A stretch of DNA of 64,000 nucleotides, taken from NCBI RefSeq assembly GCF_003003235.1, contig NZ_PVUE01000008.1:143876-207875 (forward strand), written 5' to 3'. Below are positions 45,446 to 53,523 of this stretch, piece after piece. Below the pieces are notes generated by a model. It made no database searches and was not told the origin of the DNA. It saw only the letters and a list, made by a program, of their open reading frames with translations. The translations under genes and the position numbers were made by a program. Source of the DNA: Antricoccus suffuscus. Its GTDB lineage: Bacteria; Actinomycetota; Actinomycetes; Mycobacteriales; Antricoccaceae. Within the stretch, counting starts at the first letter, position 1; every line of letters begins with the position of its first letter.

Positions 45446-46465
45446 TTGACCGCAGCCAGTACGCCGACAACGAACCGTCAAATCTTGCTTTCGCAGATGC
45501 CGACCGGCACGCTGACCGAGGACTGCTTTTCGCAGGCGACCGTCGACGTAGTCGCGCCGGGGCCGGGAGAGGTGCTCTGCCGCACCATCTACCTCTCGAT
45601 CGATCCGGCCGCCCGGGCGTGGATGCAAGCCGCAACCTACCGCTCGCAGCTCGATGCCGGCCAAGTGATGTCAGGGTTCACGGTTGCCGAAGTCGTGGCC
45701 GGCGACCTACCGACAGGGACGATCGTCGGCGGGGACGGCGGCTGGCAGCAATACTTCACGCGCGCGACCTCTGAGGTGCAGGTGCTGGACATACGCGCGG
45801 CGCTGTCCCACTATGCAGGCCCGCTCGGTATCAACGGTCTTACGGCGTACTTCGGACTGCTCGACATCGGGAAGCCGGTCGCTGGAGAGACCGTCGTCGT
45901 GTCGGCGGCGGCAGGTGCGACCGGAAACATTGTTGGACAAATCGCGAAGCACGTCGGTGCGCGGGTCATCGGGATCACCGGCTCCGACGACAAGAACGAC
46001 TTATTGCGCGAGCGACTCGGGTTCGACGCGACCGTGAACCATCGCAGCGAAACATTCCGGGCTGATCTGAAAGCCGCATGTCCGGACGGGATTGATGTGT
46101 ACTTCGACAATGTCGGTGGCCCGGTACTCGAGGCCGTCTTGTCGCGGGCGAACCTCCATGCACGAATCGCGTGCTGCGGCGTCGTATCGCAGTACGACAC
46201 CACCTCACCGGCCGGCGGCCCACGCGGCGTACCCGGCCATCTGGTGACCAAGCGAATCAGGATGGAGGGTTTTTTGGTCCACGACTATGAGGACCAAAAG
46301 GCCGATGCGCTCGACAAGCTGCATGAGTGGGTCACGTCGGGTGAGCTCGTCGTACTCGAGGAGATTATCGACGGGCTCGATAGCGCGCCGGCCGCGCTGA
46401 TCGGGCAGCTCGCGGGCTCGAACGTCGGCAAGCTGATGGTGCGTGTTGGGGCGGACCCTGCTTAG
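45446..46465 (+). CDS. NADP-dependent MDR oxidoreductase (leukotriene B4 dehydrogenase-like)
   Basis: A 339-residue zinc-free medium-chain reductase starting at TTG 45446 with GAGGAG five bases upstream. Family marks: LSIDPAARAWM, PLGINGLTAYFGLLDIGKP, the cofactor loop VVSAAAGATGNIVGQIAKHVGARVIGI and YFDNVGGPVLEAVL. Members reduce enones such as prostaglandins, alkenals or curcumin. The next gene, a flavoprotein, begins two bases after its stop, so the two are one unit. Confidence 0.9.
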   Translation: MTAASTPTTNRQILLSQMPTGTLTEDCFSQATVDVVAPGPGEVLCRTIYLSIDPAARAWMQAATYRSQLDAGQVMSGFTVAEVVAGDLPTGTIVGGDGGWQQYFTRATSEVQVLDIRAALSHYAGPLGINGLTAYFGLLDIGKPVAGETVVVSAAAGATGNIVGQIAKHVGARVIGITGSDDKNDLLRERLGFDATVNHRSETFRADLKAACPDGIDVYFDNVGGPVLEAVLSRANLHARIACCGVVSQYDTTSPAGGPRGVPGHLVTKRIRMEGFLVHDYEDQKADALDKLHEWVTSGELVVLEEIIDGLDSAPAALIGQLAGSNVGKLMVRVGADPA

Positions 46466-46467
46466 CA

Positions 46468-47568
46468 ATGCCTGAGCAGGAGGTCGCCGTCGCGGTGATC
46501 GGCGCTGGCCAGTCGGGTCTTTCGGCGGCGTACTTCCTCGCCAAGCGTGGGATGAGGCCATGGACCGACTTCGTCGTCCTCGACCACGGCACCGGTCCGG
46601 GCGGCGCGTGGCGGGAGCGCTGGCCGTCGTTGACCCTGTCCACGGTCAACGGAGTCCACGACTTGCCCGGAATGTCGATGGCGGAAGTGGTCCCGGTGGA
46701 TTCGCGCGAAGTTAAGGCATCCGAGGCGATGACGGCGTACTTCAGCGAATACGAGCGACGATTCGCCCTGCCGGTGAAGCGACCCGTGACGGTGCGGCGG
46801 GTGTCGTACGCCGGCGAGGGCGGAGAACGTCGTTTCCAGATCGCTACTGACGGTCCGACATTCCTAGCGCGGGGCGTTATCAACGCGACCGGTACCTGGG
46901 AGCGGCCGTTCATCCCGCACTACCCGGGCATCGAGAAGTTTCGCGGCCGGCAACTCCACACGAAGGACTATCGGTCGGCGTGCGAACTCGCCGGCCAGCA
47001 CGTGTTGGTCGTCGGGGGCGGAATCTCCGCCGTACAGCTGCTCGACGAGATTTCCCAGGTGACTACGACAACGTGGGTGACCCGGCGCGAAGTGATCTTC
47101 ACCGATGAGCCGTTCTCGCCCGAACGGGGCCGGCAAGCGGTCGCCCGAGTCGATGACCGAGTACGACGCGGGCTCCCGCCGACATCCGTCGTGTCCGTGA
47201 CGGGCCTTGCCTGGACTCCGGCGCTATGCGCCGCCCAGACCCGCGGTGCGCTGGACCGGTTGCCGATGTTCTCGGAGATTACCGACGATGGCGTGCGCTG
47301 GGCAGACGGATCGGTTCAGCGAGTCGACGTAATCCTCTGGTGTACCGGTTTTCGTAGCGCGCTCGATCAGCTGGCGCCGCTACATCTGCGCGGAGAAGGT
47401 GGCGGCATCGTGATGGACGGTCGGCTCGCCACGCGGGTGGCCGGCGAACACCGACTGCACCTAGTCGGCTATGGTCCCTCGGCCAGCACGATCGGCGCTA
47501 ATCGCGGTGCCCGGGCGGCTGTCACCGAGCTTCTTCGCGAACTACCAGCGACTACCACGGCTACTTGA
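46468..47568 (+). CDS. FAD/NAD(P)-binding flavoprotein monooxygenase-like
   Basis: A 366-residue flavoprotein with two dinucleotide folds: AVIGAGQSGLSAAYFLAK (FAD, residues about 8-25) and VLVVGGGISAVQLLDE (NAD(P), about 178-193). Between them GTGPGGAWRERWPSLTLST resembles flavin-containing and Baeyer-Villiger monooxygenases, although the FxGxxxHxxxW fingerprint is only partly recognisable (KFRGRQLHTKDY). A hydroxylase or Baeyer-Villiger role is possible. It is coupled to the MDR reductase gene. Its 3' end appears to be overlapped by the HNH gene only because that gene is frameshifted. Confidence 0.87.
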   Translation: MPEQEVAVAVIGAGQSGLSAAYFLAKRGMRPWTDFVVLDHGTGPGGAWRERWPSLTLSTVNGVHDLPGMSMAEVVPVDSREVKASEAMTAYFSEYERRFALPVKRPVTVRRVSYAGEGGERRFQIATDGPTFLARGVINATGTWERPFIPHYPGIEKFRGRQLHTKDYRSACELAGQHVLVVGGGISAVQLLDEISQVTTTTWVTRREVIFTDEPFSPERGRQAVARVDDRVRRGLPPTSVVSVTGLAWTPALCAAQTRGALDRLPMFSEITDDGVRWADGSVQRVDVILWCTGFRSALDQLAPLHLRGEGGGIVMDGRLATRVAGEHRLHLVGYGPSASTIGANRGARAAVTELLRELPATTTAT

Positions 47569-47625
47569 AGAGAGACAGTTGCGCCGCGTGGCGTGGGTGT
47601 ATCCGTAGATTGGTCGGCGCCCGCG

Positions 47626-49046
47626 TCATTCGCGTCTGTTGCTGAGGGTGATGCGGTGATGCAGCACGGGGACGCGGTCGGGGTCGATCCACGGGGTGGG
47701 CGCCAGTGCGGGAGGCCGCCGATCATGACTGATTCCCAGCCGCGGTCCTCGTATTCGCGGTGGTGATACCCACACGCGAGGGCCAGGTTATCGAGGTCGG
47801 TCGGGCCGCCGTCTCGCCATGGGGTGACGTGATGGATTTGGCACCATTCTGGTGGTACGTCGCAGCCGGGGAACGAACATCCACCGTCCCGAGCGACGAG
47901 GGCGGCGTACTGCCGGTCGGAGGCGAGCCGGACGGCGTGGCCGAGGTGCAGGATGACGCCGTTGCTGTCCAGGACGGCGGGCAGGAACCGCAGGTGCGCG
48001 GCTTCGGCGAGTAGGTCCCGCACCGGTATCGGCACGCCGTGGGTGCTGGTGGCGTAGCCGCAGCCGGTCTTGAGGTCGTCGAGGCGGATGGTGGTGATGA
48101 CGGTGCCGCGGATCCCGCCGCGGCCACTCGGCGCACCACCACCGTTGCGGCTGCCGTTGCCACCGCCGCTGCCGTCACCGCCGTTGCCACCACCGCTGCT
48201 GCCGTTGCTTCCGCCGTTGCCGCCGTTGCCGGTGCTGGTGGTGTCGAGGAGCCGGTTCACCGCCGCGAGTAACGCGTCGTGCATCCGTTGCCCGCCGGTA
48301 CGCGCGTCCCGCCCGGACGCGTCGGCGGGTCGGGGCGCGGCGAGCGGGTCGAGGACGGCGCGTAGTTTCGCGAGCAGTTCGGCGGTGACCTGACCGCTCA
48401 CGGCGCCACTGTCGTGAAAATGCACGGCGCGTTGCCGGGCGCGTTGCTCGTCGCGGGGTTCGTCACCGTCGGGGTCCAACCGGTCGATGATCTCGGCCGC
48501 GAGCCGCGCGAGATCTTTCGGACCGAGGGTGGTGGCGTGACTGGTCAGGATGGTTTCGGCCTCGCCGCGGTCCGCGTCGGAGACGTCGGGCCGGTGGGCC
48601 AGGTGGTTGAGGCAGGTAGTGATCACGCGGGCTTGGGCCGGGGTGAGGCGCCCGGCGCGTTGCCGCGCCGCGAGGTATTCCCACAGTGGTGGCTGCGGCT
48701 GGCCGGTGAACGTGACCCGCGCGCCGAGGCTGGCGGCGGCCTCGACCCGGTGCCGCGCGTCGGTAGGCGTCAGGTGCAGCGCGTCGGCGAGCAGGATCGC
48801 GATGGTCCGTTTCGACGCTACCTGCGCGGCGCGAGTGTCTTCTAGCGCGCCGATGACCGCGTGGTCCACCGCGGCCAACGCGTTACGGGCCTGTTCAAGG
48901 TCAGTGGCGAACTGCATCAACCCGGCCGGCCCGAGCCCGGACAAGCTGGCCCGGTCGGCGGTATCGATCAACTCCCGCGCGGCCTCAGTGAACGCGTGCT
49001 GGACGGTGGCGAGGCGGTCGGGTGCGGGGAGGTAGGCCACGCTCAC
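47626..49046 (-). CDS. DUF222 / HNH endonuclease-domain protein, frameshifted near 3' end
   Basis: A member of the abundant actinobacterial DUF222-HNH family, whose role is unknown. It starts at GTG 49046 with AGGTGAG upstream. Residues about 1-270 are the DUF222 helical region; about 278-312 are a Gly/Asn/Ser-rich insertion; the HNH motif is CSFPGC, EWCQIHHVTPWRDGG, DLDNLALACGYHHREY. After HWRPP the frame breaks at a four-G run (47693-47696). One added base would read PPPWIDPDRVPVLHHRITLS, the usual C-terminus, and stop at 47628-47626. As sequenced the frame continues to 47469 and overlaps the flavoprotein gene by 100 bases. I give the restored extent. Confidence 0.82.
47693..47696 (-). other. 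Homopolymer frameshift site in DUF222/HNH gene
   Basis: The coding strand reads CCA, then CCC CGT GGA in the open frame. One additional C would give Pro-Pro-Pro-Trp-Ile-Asp, the standard end of this family, and a stop 68-70 bases further. Either a base was lost in sequencing or the gene is mutated. Confidence 0.72.
48108..48235 (-). repeat. Gly/Asn/Ser-rich low-complexity insertion in DUF222/HNH gene
   Basis: The coding strand is a run of GGCAACGGC-like and GGTGGC-like triplets encoding Gly with Asn and Ser, lying between the DUF222 region and the HNH region. It behaves as a tandem microsatellite of 3- and 6-base units and is probably a variable flexible linker. Confidence 0.7.
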
Positions 49047-49328
49047 GACTACTCACCTCACTCCATCTATCAGTCACTTCATTCACTAGCACGTACGTTC
49101 GATTATAAGCGATCACCGTGACGCTTGTCTAGAGGTCAGTGATGGTTTCTCGAAATTCTGATACGAGGAGATCCGCGAACACCGTCAAGTGGCCAGGAGC
49201 GAGCCAATCGGGTCCGTTTGTGCCGGCCTGACTGGCCTGGGGTGTCGGCCCCTTCGAACGACTTAGTGCACGGAATTCTCTGCCCAGATCTAGTCTGTGA
49301 CTGACAGGCTCGAATCTGCGGAGGTTAG
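49047..49328. other. Divergent spacer between HNH and SDR genes
   Basis: A 282-base spacer with no supported gene. It must contain promoters for the HNH gene (minus) and the SDR gene (plus; GGAGG just before ATG 49329). It includes an A+T-richer segment (49100-49115, ATTATAAGCG) that could be a -10 region. I see no repeat. Confidence 0.35.
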
Positions 49329-50132
49329 ATGAGTACCAACCCGAACGGTCGTCTTGAAGGGCGTAGTGCGCTAATCACCGGAGGCGCGTCAGGAATCGGT
49401 TTGGAGATCGCCCGCCGATATCGGTCCGAGGGCGCGTCGGTGACACTCGTCGATATCAATCGCGAAGCGCTGGACGCGCACGCGGCCGAGCTTGGCGGCA
49501 CGTCGTACGTCGCAGATGTCACCGACGAGAGTTCGATGGAAGACGCCGTTGCCGCGGCAGTTAATGCTTACGGCGGACTGGACATCGCGGTCAACGCGGC
49601 CGGCGCCGGATTCGTTGCGCCGATTACGGAGCTTCCGCTGGAGGAGTGGCGGCGGATCCTCGACTTGTGTCTGACGGGCGTGTTTTTGTCGGTCAAACAC
49701 GAGGCGCGCAGGATGAACGACGGTGGCTCGATCATCAATATCGCATCTCTGAATGCGATCCAGCCGGCCGAGGGTTTCGCCGCGTACTGTTCTGCAAAGG
49801 CCGGGGTCGCGATGTTCACCAAGGTTGCCGCGATGGAGCTCGGCCCTCGATCGATCCGGGTCAACGCTATCGCGCCGGGGCTCGTGGACACTCCGCTGAC
49901 GGCCGCGCTGACCGCCCCGCCGCTGAGCGACGAGTTCCTCGACAATGCGCCACTCGGCCGCATCGGCGTACCAAGTGATATCGCCGACGCCGCGTTGTTC
50001 CTGGCATCGGACGATTCCTCCTGGGTGACCGGGGATCTGCTGTCTGTCGACGGCGGGGCGCACACCCGCCGCTACCCGCAGGTGCTGGCTGCCGTCATGG
50101 CTGCCGAGGCGGCGAGCGTCACCACAGACTGA
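49329..50132 (+). CDS. SDR-family oxidoreductase
   Basis: A 267-residue short-chain dehydrogenase with GGAGG before ATG 49329. Motifs: ITGGASGIGLEIARRY (cofactor), DINRE suggesting NAD preference (Asp after beta-2), VNAAGAG, Ser in IINIASLNAIQ, YCSAKAGVAMF and NAIAPGLVDTPL. The C-terminal SVDGGAHTRRYP is normal for the classical family. The substrate is unknown; it stands beside an acyl-CoA module, so a hydroxyacyl-CoA or alcohol substrate is likely. Confidence 0.9.
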   Translation: MSTNPNGRLEGRSALITGGASGIGLEIARRYRSEGASVTLVDINREALDAHAAELGGTSYVADVTDESSMEDAVAAAVNAYGGLDIAVNAAGAGFVAPITELPLEEWRRILDLCLTGVFLSVKHEARRMNDGGSIINIASLNAIQPAEGFAAYCSAKAGVAMFTKVAAMELGPRSIRVNAIAPGLVDTPLTAALTAPPLSDEFLDNAPLGRIGVPSDIADAALFLASDDSSWVTGDLLSVDGGAHTRRYPQVLAAVMAAEAASVTTD

Positions 50133-50135
50133 CCG

Positions 50136-51098
50136 CTAGTCCCGTGGAGCGAGCGCGCGGGCGGCCTCCAACGGACCCATCTCGGTCGGCCACAAGGAGA
50201 TGACCGGCGTGGTAACGCCGTTGCTGACGTACCTGGCGAGGTGCTCCCGGCATTCCTCCGGCGAGCCGTGGATCACCAGGGCGTCGACGACGCTGTCCGG
50301 GATCGCGGTGAGGGCGCCCTTGCGATCGCCCGCGTCCCAGGCGTCCCACATCGGCTGGAGCTCGGTGCGGCCCAGCCATTCGTGGAACTTGCGGTAGACC
50401 GGCACGTTGAGGTACGCCGCGATGTGCCGTCGGGCGGCCTCCCGGATCTTTGCCGCGTCCGTCGTCGGTGCCACGAAGATCCGTGCGACGATCTCCTTGT
50501 CGGGCCCGCCGGCGTGGACGTACGGCGCGATCTTGAGTACGTCGTCCGCGGACAGCCAGTTGATCACCGCGCCGTCGGCCTCCTTGCCCGCCAGACGCAG
50601 CATTCCGGGACGCAGCGCGGCGATCAGGATCGGCGGCGCTACCTCCGGCACGATGCCGTTGCGGAACCCGCGGACCTTGAACGTCTCAAACTCCTCGTCC
50701 ACGCGTTCGCCGCGCAGCGCCTTACGCAAAAAGCGAGCCATATCGCGGGTGCGCTGGAGTGGCTGCTCGAACGAGATGTCATTCCATCGCTCGACGATTA
50801 CGTCGGACGACGTACCGATGCCGAGCACGAACCGGCCTGGTGCGGACGCGGCCATCGTGGCCGCGCTCAGCGCCATAACGCCGGGTCCACGGGTGAACAC
50901 CGGAATGATCGCCGTACCGAGACGAACTCCAGGCGCGGCGACCGACGCGATCGCGAGTGGGCTGAACCCGTCCGTCCCGTTTCCCTCTGCGGACCAGAAG
51001 TCGGTGTAACCCGCCTTCGCCAGTTCGGCGGCCACTGCTGCCTGCTCGCTCAGCGGTAAGCCGTCAAGCGGGATCGTAATTCCGAATCGTCCGGTCAC
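50136..51098 (-). CDS. LLM-class F420-dependent oxidoreductase
   Basis: A luciferase-like TIM-barrel protein of 320 residues starting at GTG 51098 with AGGAG six bases upstream. Family marks: FGITIPLDGLPLSEQAAVAAELAKAGYTDFWSAE, VRLGTAIIPVFTRGPGVMALSAATMAASAPGRFVLGIGTSSDVIVERWN and PPILIAALRPGMLRLAGKEADGAVINWLS. These match the F420-binding actinobacterial subgroup. It is convergent with the SDR gene (three bases apart) and may act on a common route. Confidence 0.88.
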   Translation of the reverse strand: MTGRFGITIPLDGLPLSEQAAVAAELAKAGYTDFWSAEGNGTDGFSPLAIASVAAPGVRLGTAIIPVFTRGPGVMALSAATMAASAPGRFVLGIGTSSDVIVERWNDISFEQPLQRTRDMARFLRKALRGERVDEEFETFKVRGFRNGIVPEVAPPILIAALRPGMLRLAGKEADGAVINWLSADDVLKIAPYVHAGGPDKEIVARIFVAPTTDAAKIREAARRHIAAYLNVPVYRKFHEWLGRTELQPMWDAWDAGDRKGALTAIPDSVVDALVIHGSPEECREHLARYVSNGVTTPVISLWPTEMGPLEAARALAPRD

Positions 51099-51200
51099 CG
51101 TGGTCTCCTATACGTCGGGCCTGCCCGAATCCTTTGCAGTGCTAACTTAGCGAAGACCCGAAACGAATCTCACAGTCGACCACCGACCTTTGGAGGCCAC

Positions 51201-52007
51201 ATGGCCGAGAATCAAGGCAACGACGGCGTCGAGGATGCCGGCTACGGAGACATCCTCTACGAATCACACGACCACGTCGGCGTCATCACTCTCAACCGCC
51301 CCGACGTACACAACGCCCTGCGGCGCCGTACCTATGACGAGCTCGAGGACGCGGTCCGTACGTCGACCGACCGGGTGCTCATCATCACCGGCGCAGGACG
51401 GTCGTTTTGCTCGGGCGACGACGTGCGGGAGCTGATGGGCGGCGGGGACAAAAAGAAGGCCCCACGCCCGGCACCACGGCTGACCCCTGCCGCGGATGCG
51501 CTGTTGCACACCGATATTCCCGTCATCGCCGCCGTCAATGGCTCGGCAGTCGGTTGGGGCATGGAACTCGCGCTCTTCGCCGACTTCCGGGTCGCCGCCC
51601 GCAGCGCGAAGTTCGGCGAACTGTTCGTCAAGCGCGGCCTGTGCAGCGACGTCGGCGGGATCGGCCGACTGGCCCAGCTCATCGGCCGCGAAGCGACGGC
51701 TGAGATGCTGTTCACCGGCGAGGTCATCAGCGCCGAGGATGCGAAGGAAATCGGGCTGGTACGCCGGGTTGTCGATGATGTTGAGCTGATGCCGACCGCG
51801 CACGAACTCGCCGCAAAGATCGCAGCCAACCCGCCGCTGGCAGTCAGCGCGCTGAAGTCCGGTTTGCGTCGGTCGCTGGATCCGGACTGGGCGTCGCTCG
51901 GCCGCTGGGTCAGCAGCACGCTGGGCGAGCTGTTCAAAACCGAGGACCACCGCGAAGGGGTCCAATCATTCCTAGAGAAGAGAGACGCGCACTATGTCGG
52001 ACGCTGA
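51201..52007 (+). CDS. Enoyl-CoA hydratase/isomerase
   Basis: A 268-residue crotonase-fold protein with GGAGG before ATG 51201. It has VGVITLNRPDVHNALRRR, the oxyanion-hole loops GRSFCSGDDV and AVNGSAVGWGMELAL, and FGELFVKRGLCSDVGG, in which Glu is one of the usual catalytic acids while the second position reads Cys-Ser-Asp in place of the common Pro-Asp. It overlaps the following kinase-like gene by 14 bases. Confidence 0.9.
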   Translation: MAENQGNDGVEDAGYGDILYESHDHVGVITLNRPDVHNALRRRTYDELEDAVRTSTDRVLIITGAGRSFCSGDDVRELMGGGDKKKAPRPAPRLTPAADALLHTDIPVIAAVNGSAVGWGMELALFADFRVAARSAKFGELFVKRGLCSDVGGIGRLAQLIGREATAEMLFTGEVISAEDAKEIGLVRRVVDDVELMPTAHELAAKIAANPPLAVSALKSGLRRSLDPDWASLGRWVSSTLGELFKTEDHREGVQSFLEKRDAHYVGR

Positions 52008-53046
52008 GGTCGAAACCCCTGGCATCAACCCGGAAACCGTCGAGCCGTGGCTCGGCGACCACGTCGACGGGATCAAGCTGCCGGTCGAGTTCTCACTCGT
52101 GTCAGGTGGCCGGTCAAACCTGACCTACCAGGTCAAGGACGCGGCCGGAGTCGTCCGCGCGTTGCGCCGGCCACCGACAGGCGGTGTGCTCAGCACCGCA
52201 CACGACATGAGCCGGGAGTGGAAGTTCATCTCCGCGCTCGCGCCGACGGACGTGCCGGTGGCCGAACCGTTAGCCTACTGCGAGGACCGCGATGTCACGG
52301 GCGCGGACTTCTACGTGATGGGGTACGTCGACGGCACCGTGCTCAACGGCGTCGAGGAGGCCGAGACGCTCAGTCTGGACGCCAGGCGGCGCGTCGGTGA
52401 GGACACGATCGACGTACTGGCGCGGATGCACAGCATCGATCCGGACGAGGTCGGGCTGGCTGAGATGGGCCGCAGCGCAGGCTATCTGGAACGCCAGCTG
52501 AAGCGCTGGCAGCGTCAGGTGCACCAGTCCGGCGCCGACGAGCTGGACATCCTCGACAAGACTCACGACGCGCTGCTGGCCGGGATGCCTGACCAGACCA
52601 GCGGCATCGTGCACGGGGACTACCGCCCCGGCAACATGTCATTCGACAGCGACGGCTCGATCCTTGCAATCTTCGACTGGGAGCTTGCGACGCTCGGCGA
52701 TCCGTTTGCCGACCTTGGCTGGCTCATCACGACATGGGCGCGGCCCACCGACGAGCATCCGCCGACGACCGGTGGTCCCACGATGGCCGACGGGTTTGCC
52801 AGCCGCGAGGAGCTGGTCGAGCGGTATGCGCGGCTGTCCGGCCGGGACGTGTCCGATCTGCCTTACTGGGAAGCATTCTCGCGTTGGCGCTCGGCTTGCA
52901 TCACGGCCGGCGTACGGGCTCGTTATCGCGCCGGCGTCATGGGCAACGACGGGTTTGCCGAGACGATCACCAAGGAGTCCCGACTCGAACAGGCTTATGC
53001 GGCGTACGCCGCCGTCCAAGAGCTCGGCCTCCTGAAGAAGGGCTAA
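51994..53046 (+). CDS. ACAD10-like phosphotransferase (APH fold)
   Basis: A 350-residue protein kinase-like phosphotransferase. Motifs: SLVSGGRSNLTYQV (nucleotide loop), the catalytic HGDYRPGNMSF and the metal-binding IFDWELATLGDPFADLGWL. This matches the kinase domain of ACAD10/11, which phosphorylates 4-hydroxyacyl-CoAs so that a dehydrogenase domain can remove the phosphate. In this locus an enoyl-CoA hydratase and a MaoC hydratase flank it, suggesting degradation of 4-hydroxy acids (for example from lactones). Confidence 0.88.
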   Translation: MSDAEVETPGINPETVEPWLGDHVDGIKLPVEFSLVSGGRSNLTYQVKDAAGVVRALRRPPTGGVLSTAHDMSREWKFISALAPTDVPVAEPLAYCEDRDVTGADFYVMGYVDGTVLNGVEEAETLSLDARRRVGEDTIDVLARMHSIDPDEVGLAEMGRSAGYLERQLKRWQRQVHQSGADELDILDKTHDALLAGMPDQTSGIVHGDYRPGNMSFDSDGSILAIFDWELATLGDPFADLGWLITTWARPTDEHPPTTGGPTMADGFASREELVERYARLSGRDVSDLPYWEAFSRWRSACITAGVRARYRAGVMGNDGFAETITKESRLEQAYAAYAAVQELGLLKKG

Positions 53047-53052
53047 CGTCAG

Positions 53053-53505
53053 ATGCTGGAACAGAAGTACTTCGAGGACTTTTCGATCGGCGACCGGTTC
53101 GAGTCGCCATCGAAAACCCTCACGGACGCGCATTTCATGTTTTTCGCAGGGCTGACCGGCGATGCGCATCCAATGCACTACGACGTGCATTTCGCCGCGA
53201 ATACGTATTTCGGTAAGCCGACAGCGCACGGACTACTGCTGGCATCCATGACCGCGCTGGGCGCCAACGAGTTGCAGATGTATGTCCACGAGTCGATCGT
53301 CGCGTTCTTGTCCGAGACGATGGCGTTTAAGAAACCCGCGTTCGTCGGTACGACGGTGCACCCGTATCTCGAGGTCACCAAACTGAAGCCGTCGTCAAAG
53401 GGCGGCATCTTGACGCTGCGTGCCTGGCTGGAGGACCAGGACGGTGAGGTCCTCGTCGACGGCGAGCATGTCTATCTGGTCCGATCCCGCTCCGCGGCCG
53501 GTTAG
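53053..53505 (+). CDS. MaoC-family (R-hydratase) dehydratase
   Basis: A 150-residue hot-dog protein with FAGLTGDAHPMHYDVHFAANTYFGKPTAHGLLLASM, in which Asp and His of GDAHPMHYD form the usual hydratase pair. It probably hydrates a 2-enoyl-CoA. It begins six bases after the kinase-like gene and is the last gene of the hydratase-kinase-MaoC unit, ending against a convergent beta-propeller gene (18 bases). Confidence 0.9.
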   Translation: MLEQKYFEDFSIGDRFESPSKTLTDAHFMFFAGLTGDAHPMHYDVHFAANTYFGKPTAHGLLLASMTALGANELQMYVHESIVAFLSETMAFKKPAFVGTTVHPYLEVTKLKPSSKGGILTLRAWLEDQDGEVLVDGEHVYLVRSRSAAG

Positions 53506-53523
53506 TTGGGTTAGGCCCGCAAC

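Noticed and set aside
47469..47625. Real overlap of the HNH gene with the flavoprotein gene
   Set aside because: The overlap exists only because the HNH frame is broken at 47693-47696. The natural stop is at 47626, beyond the flavoprotein end.
48039..48272. Tandem repeats near 48.1-48.2 kb as a CRISPR-like array
   Set aside because: Units are 3-6 bases and in frame with the HNH protein; there are no unique spacers of about 30 bases and no cas gene.
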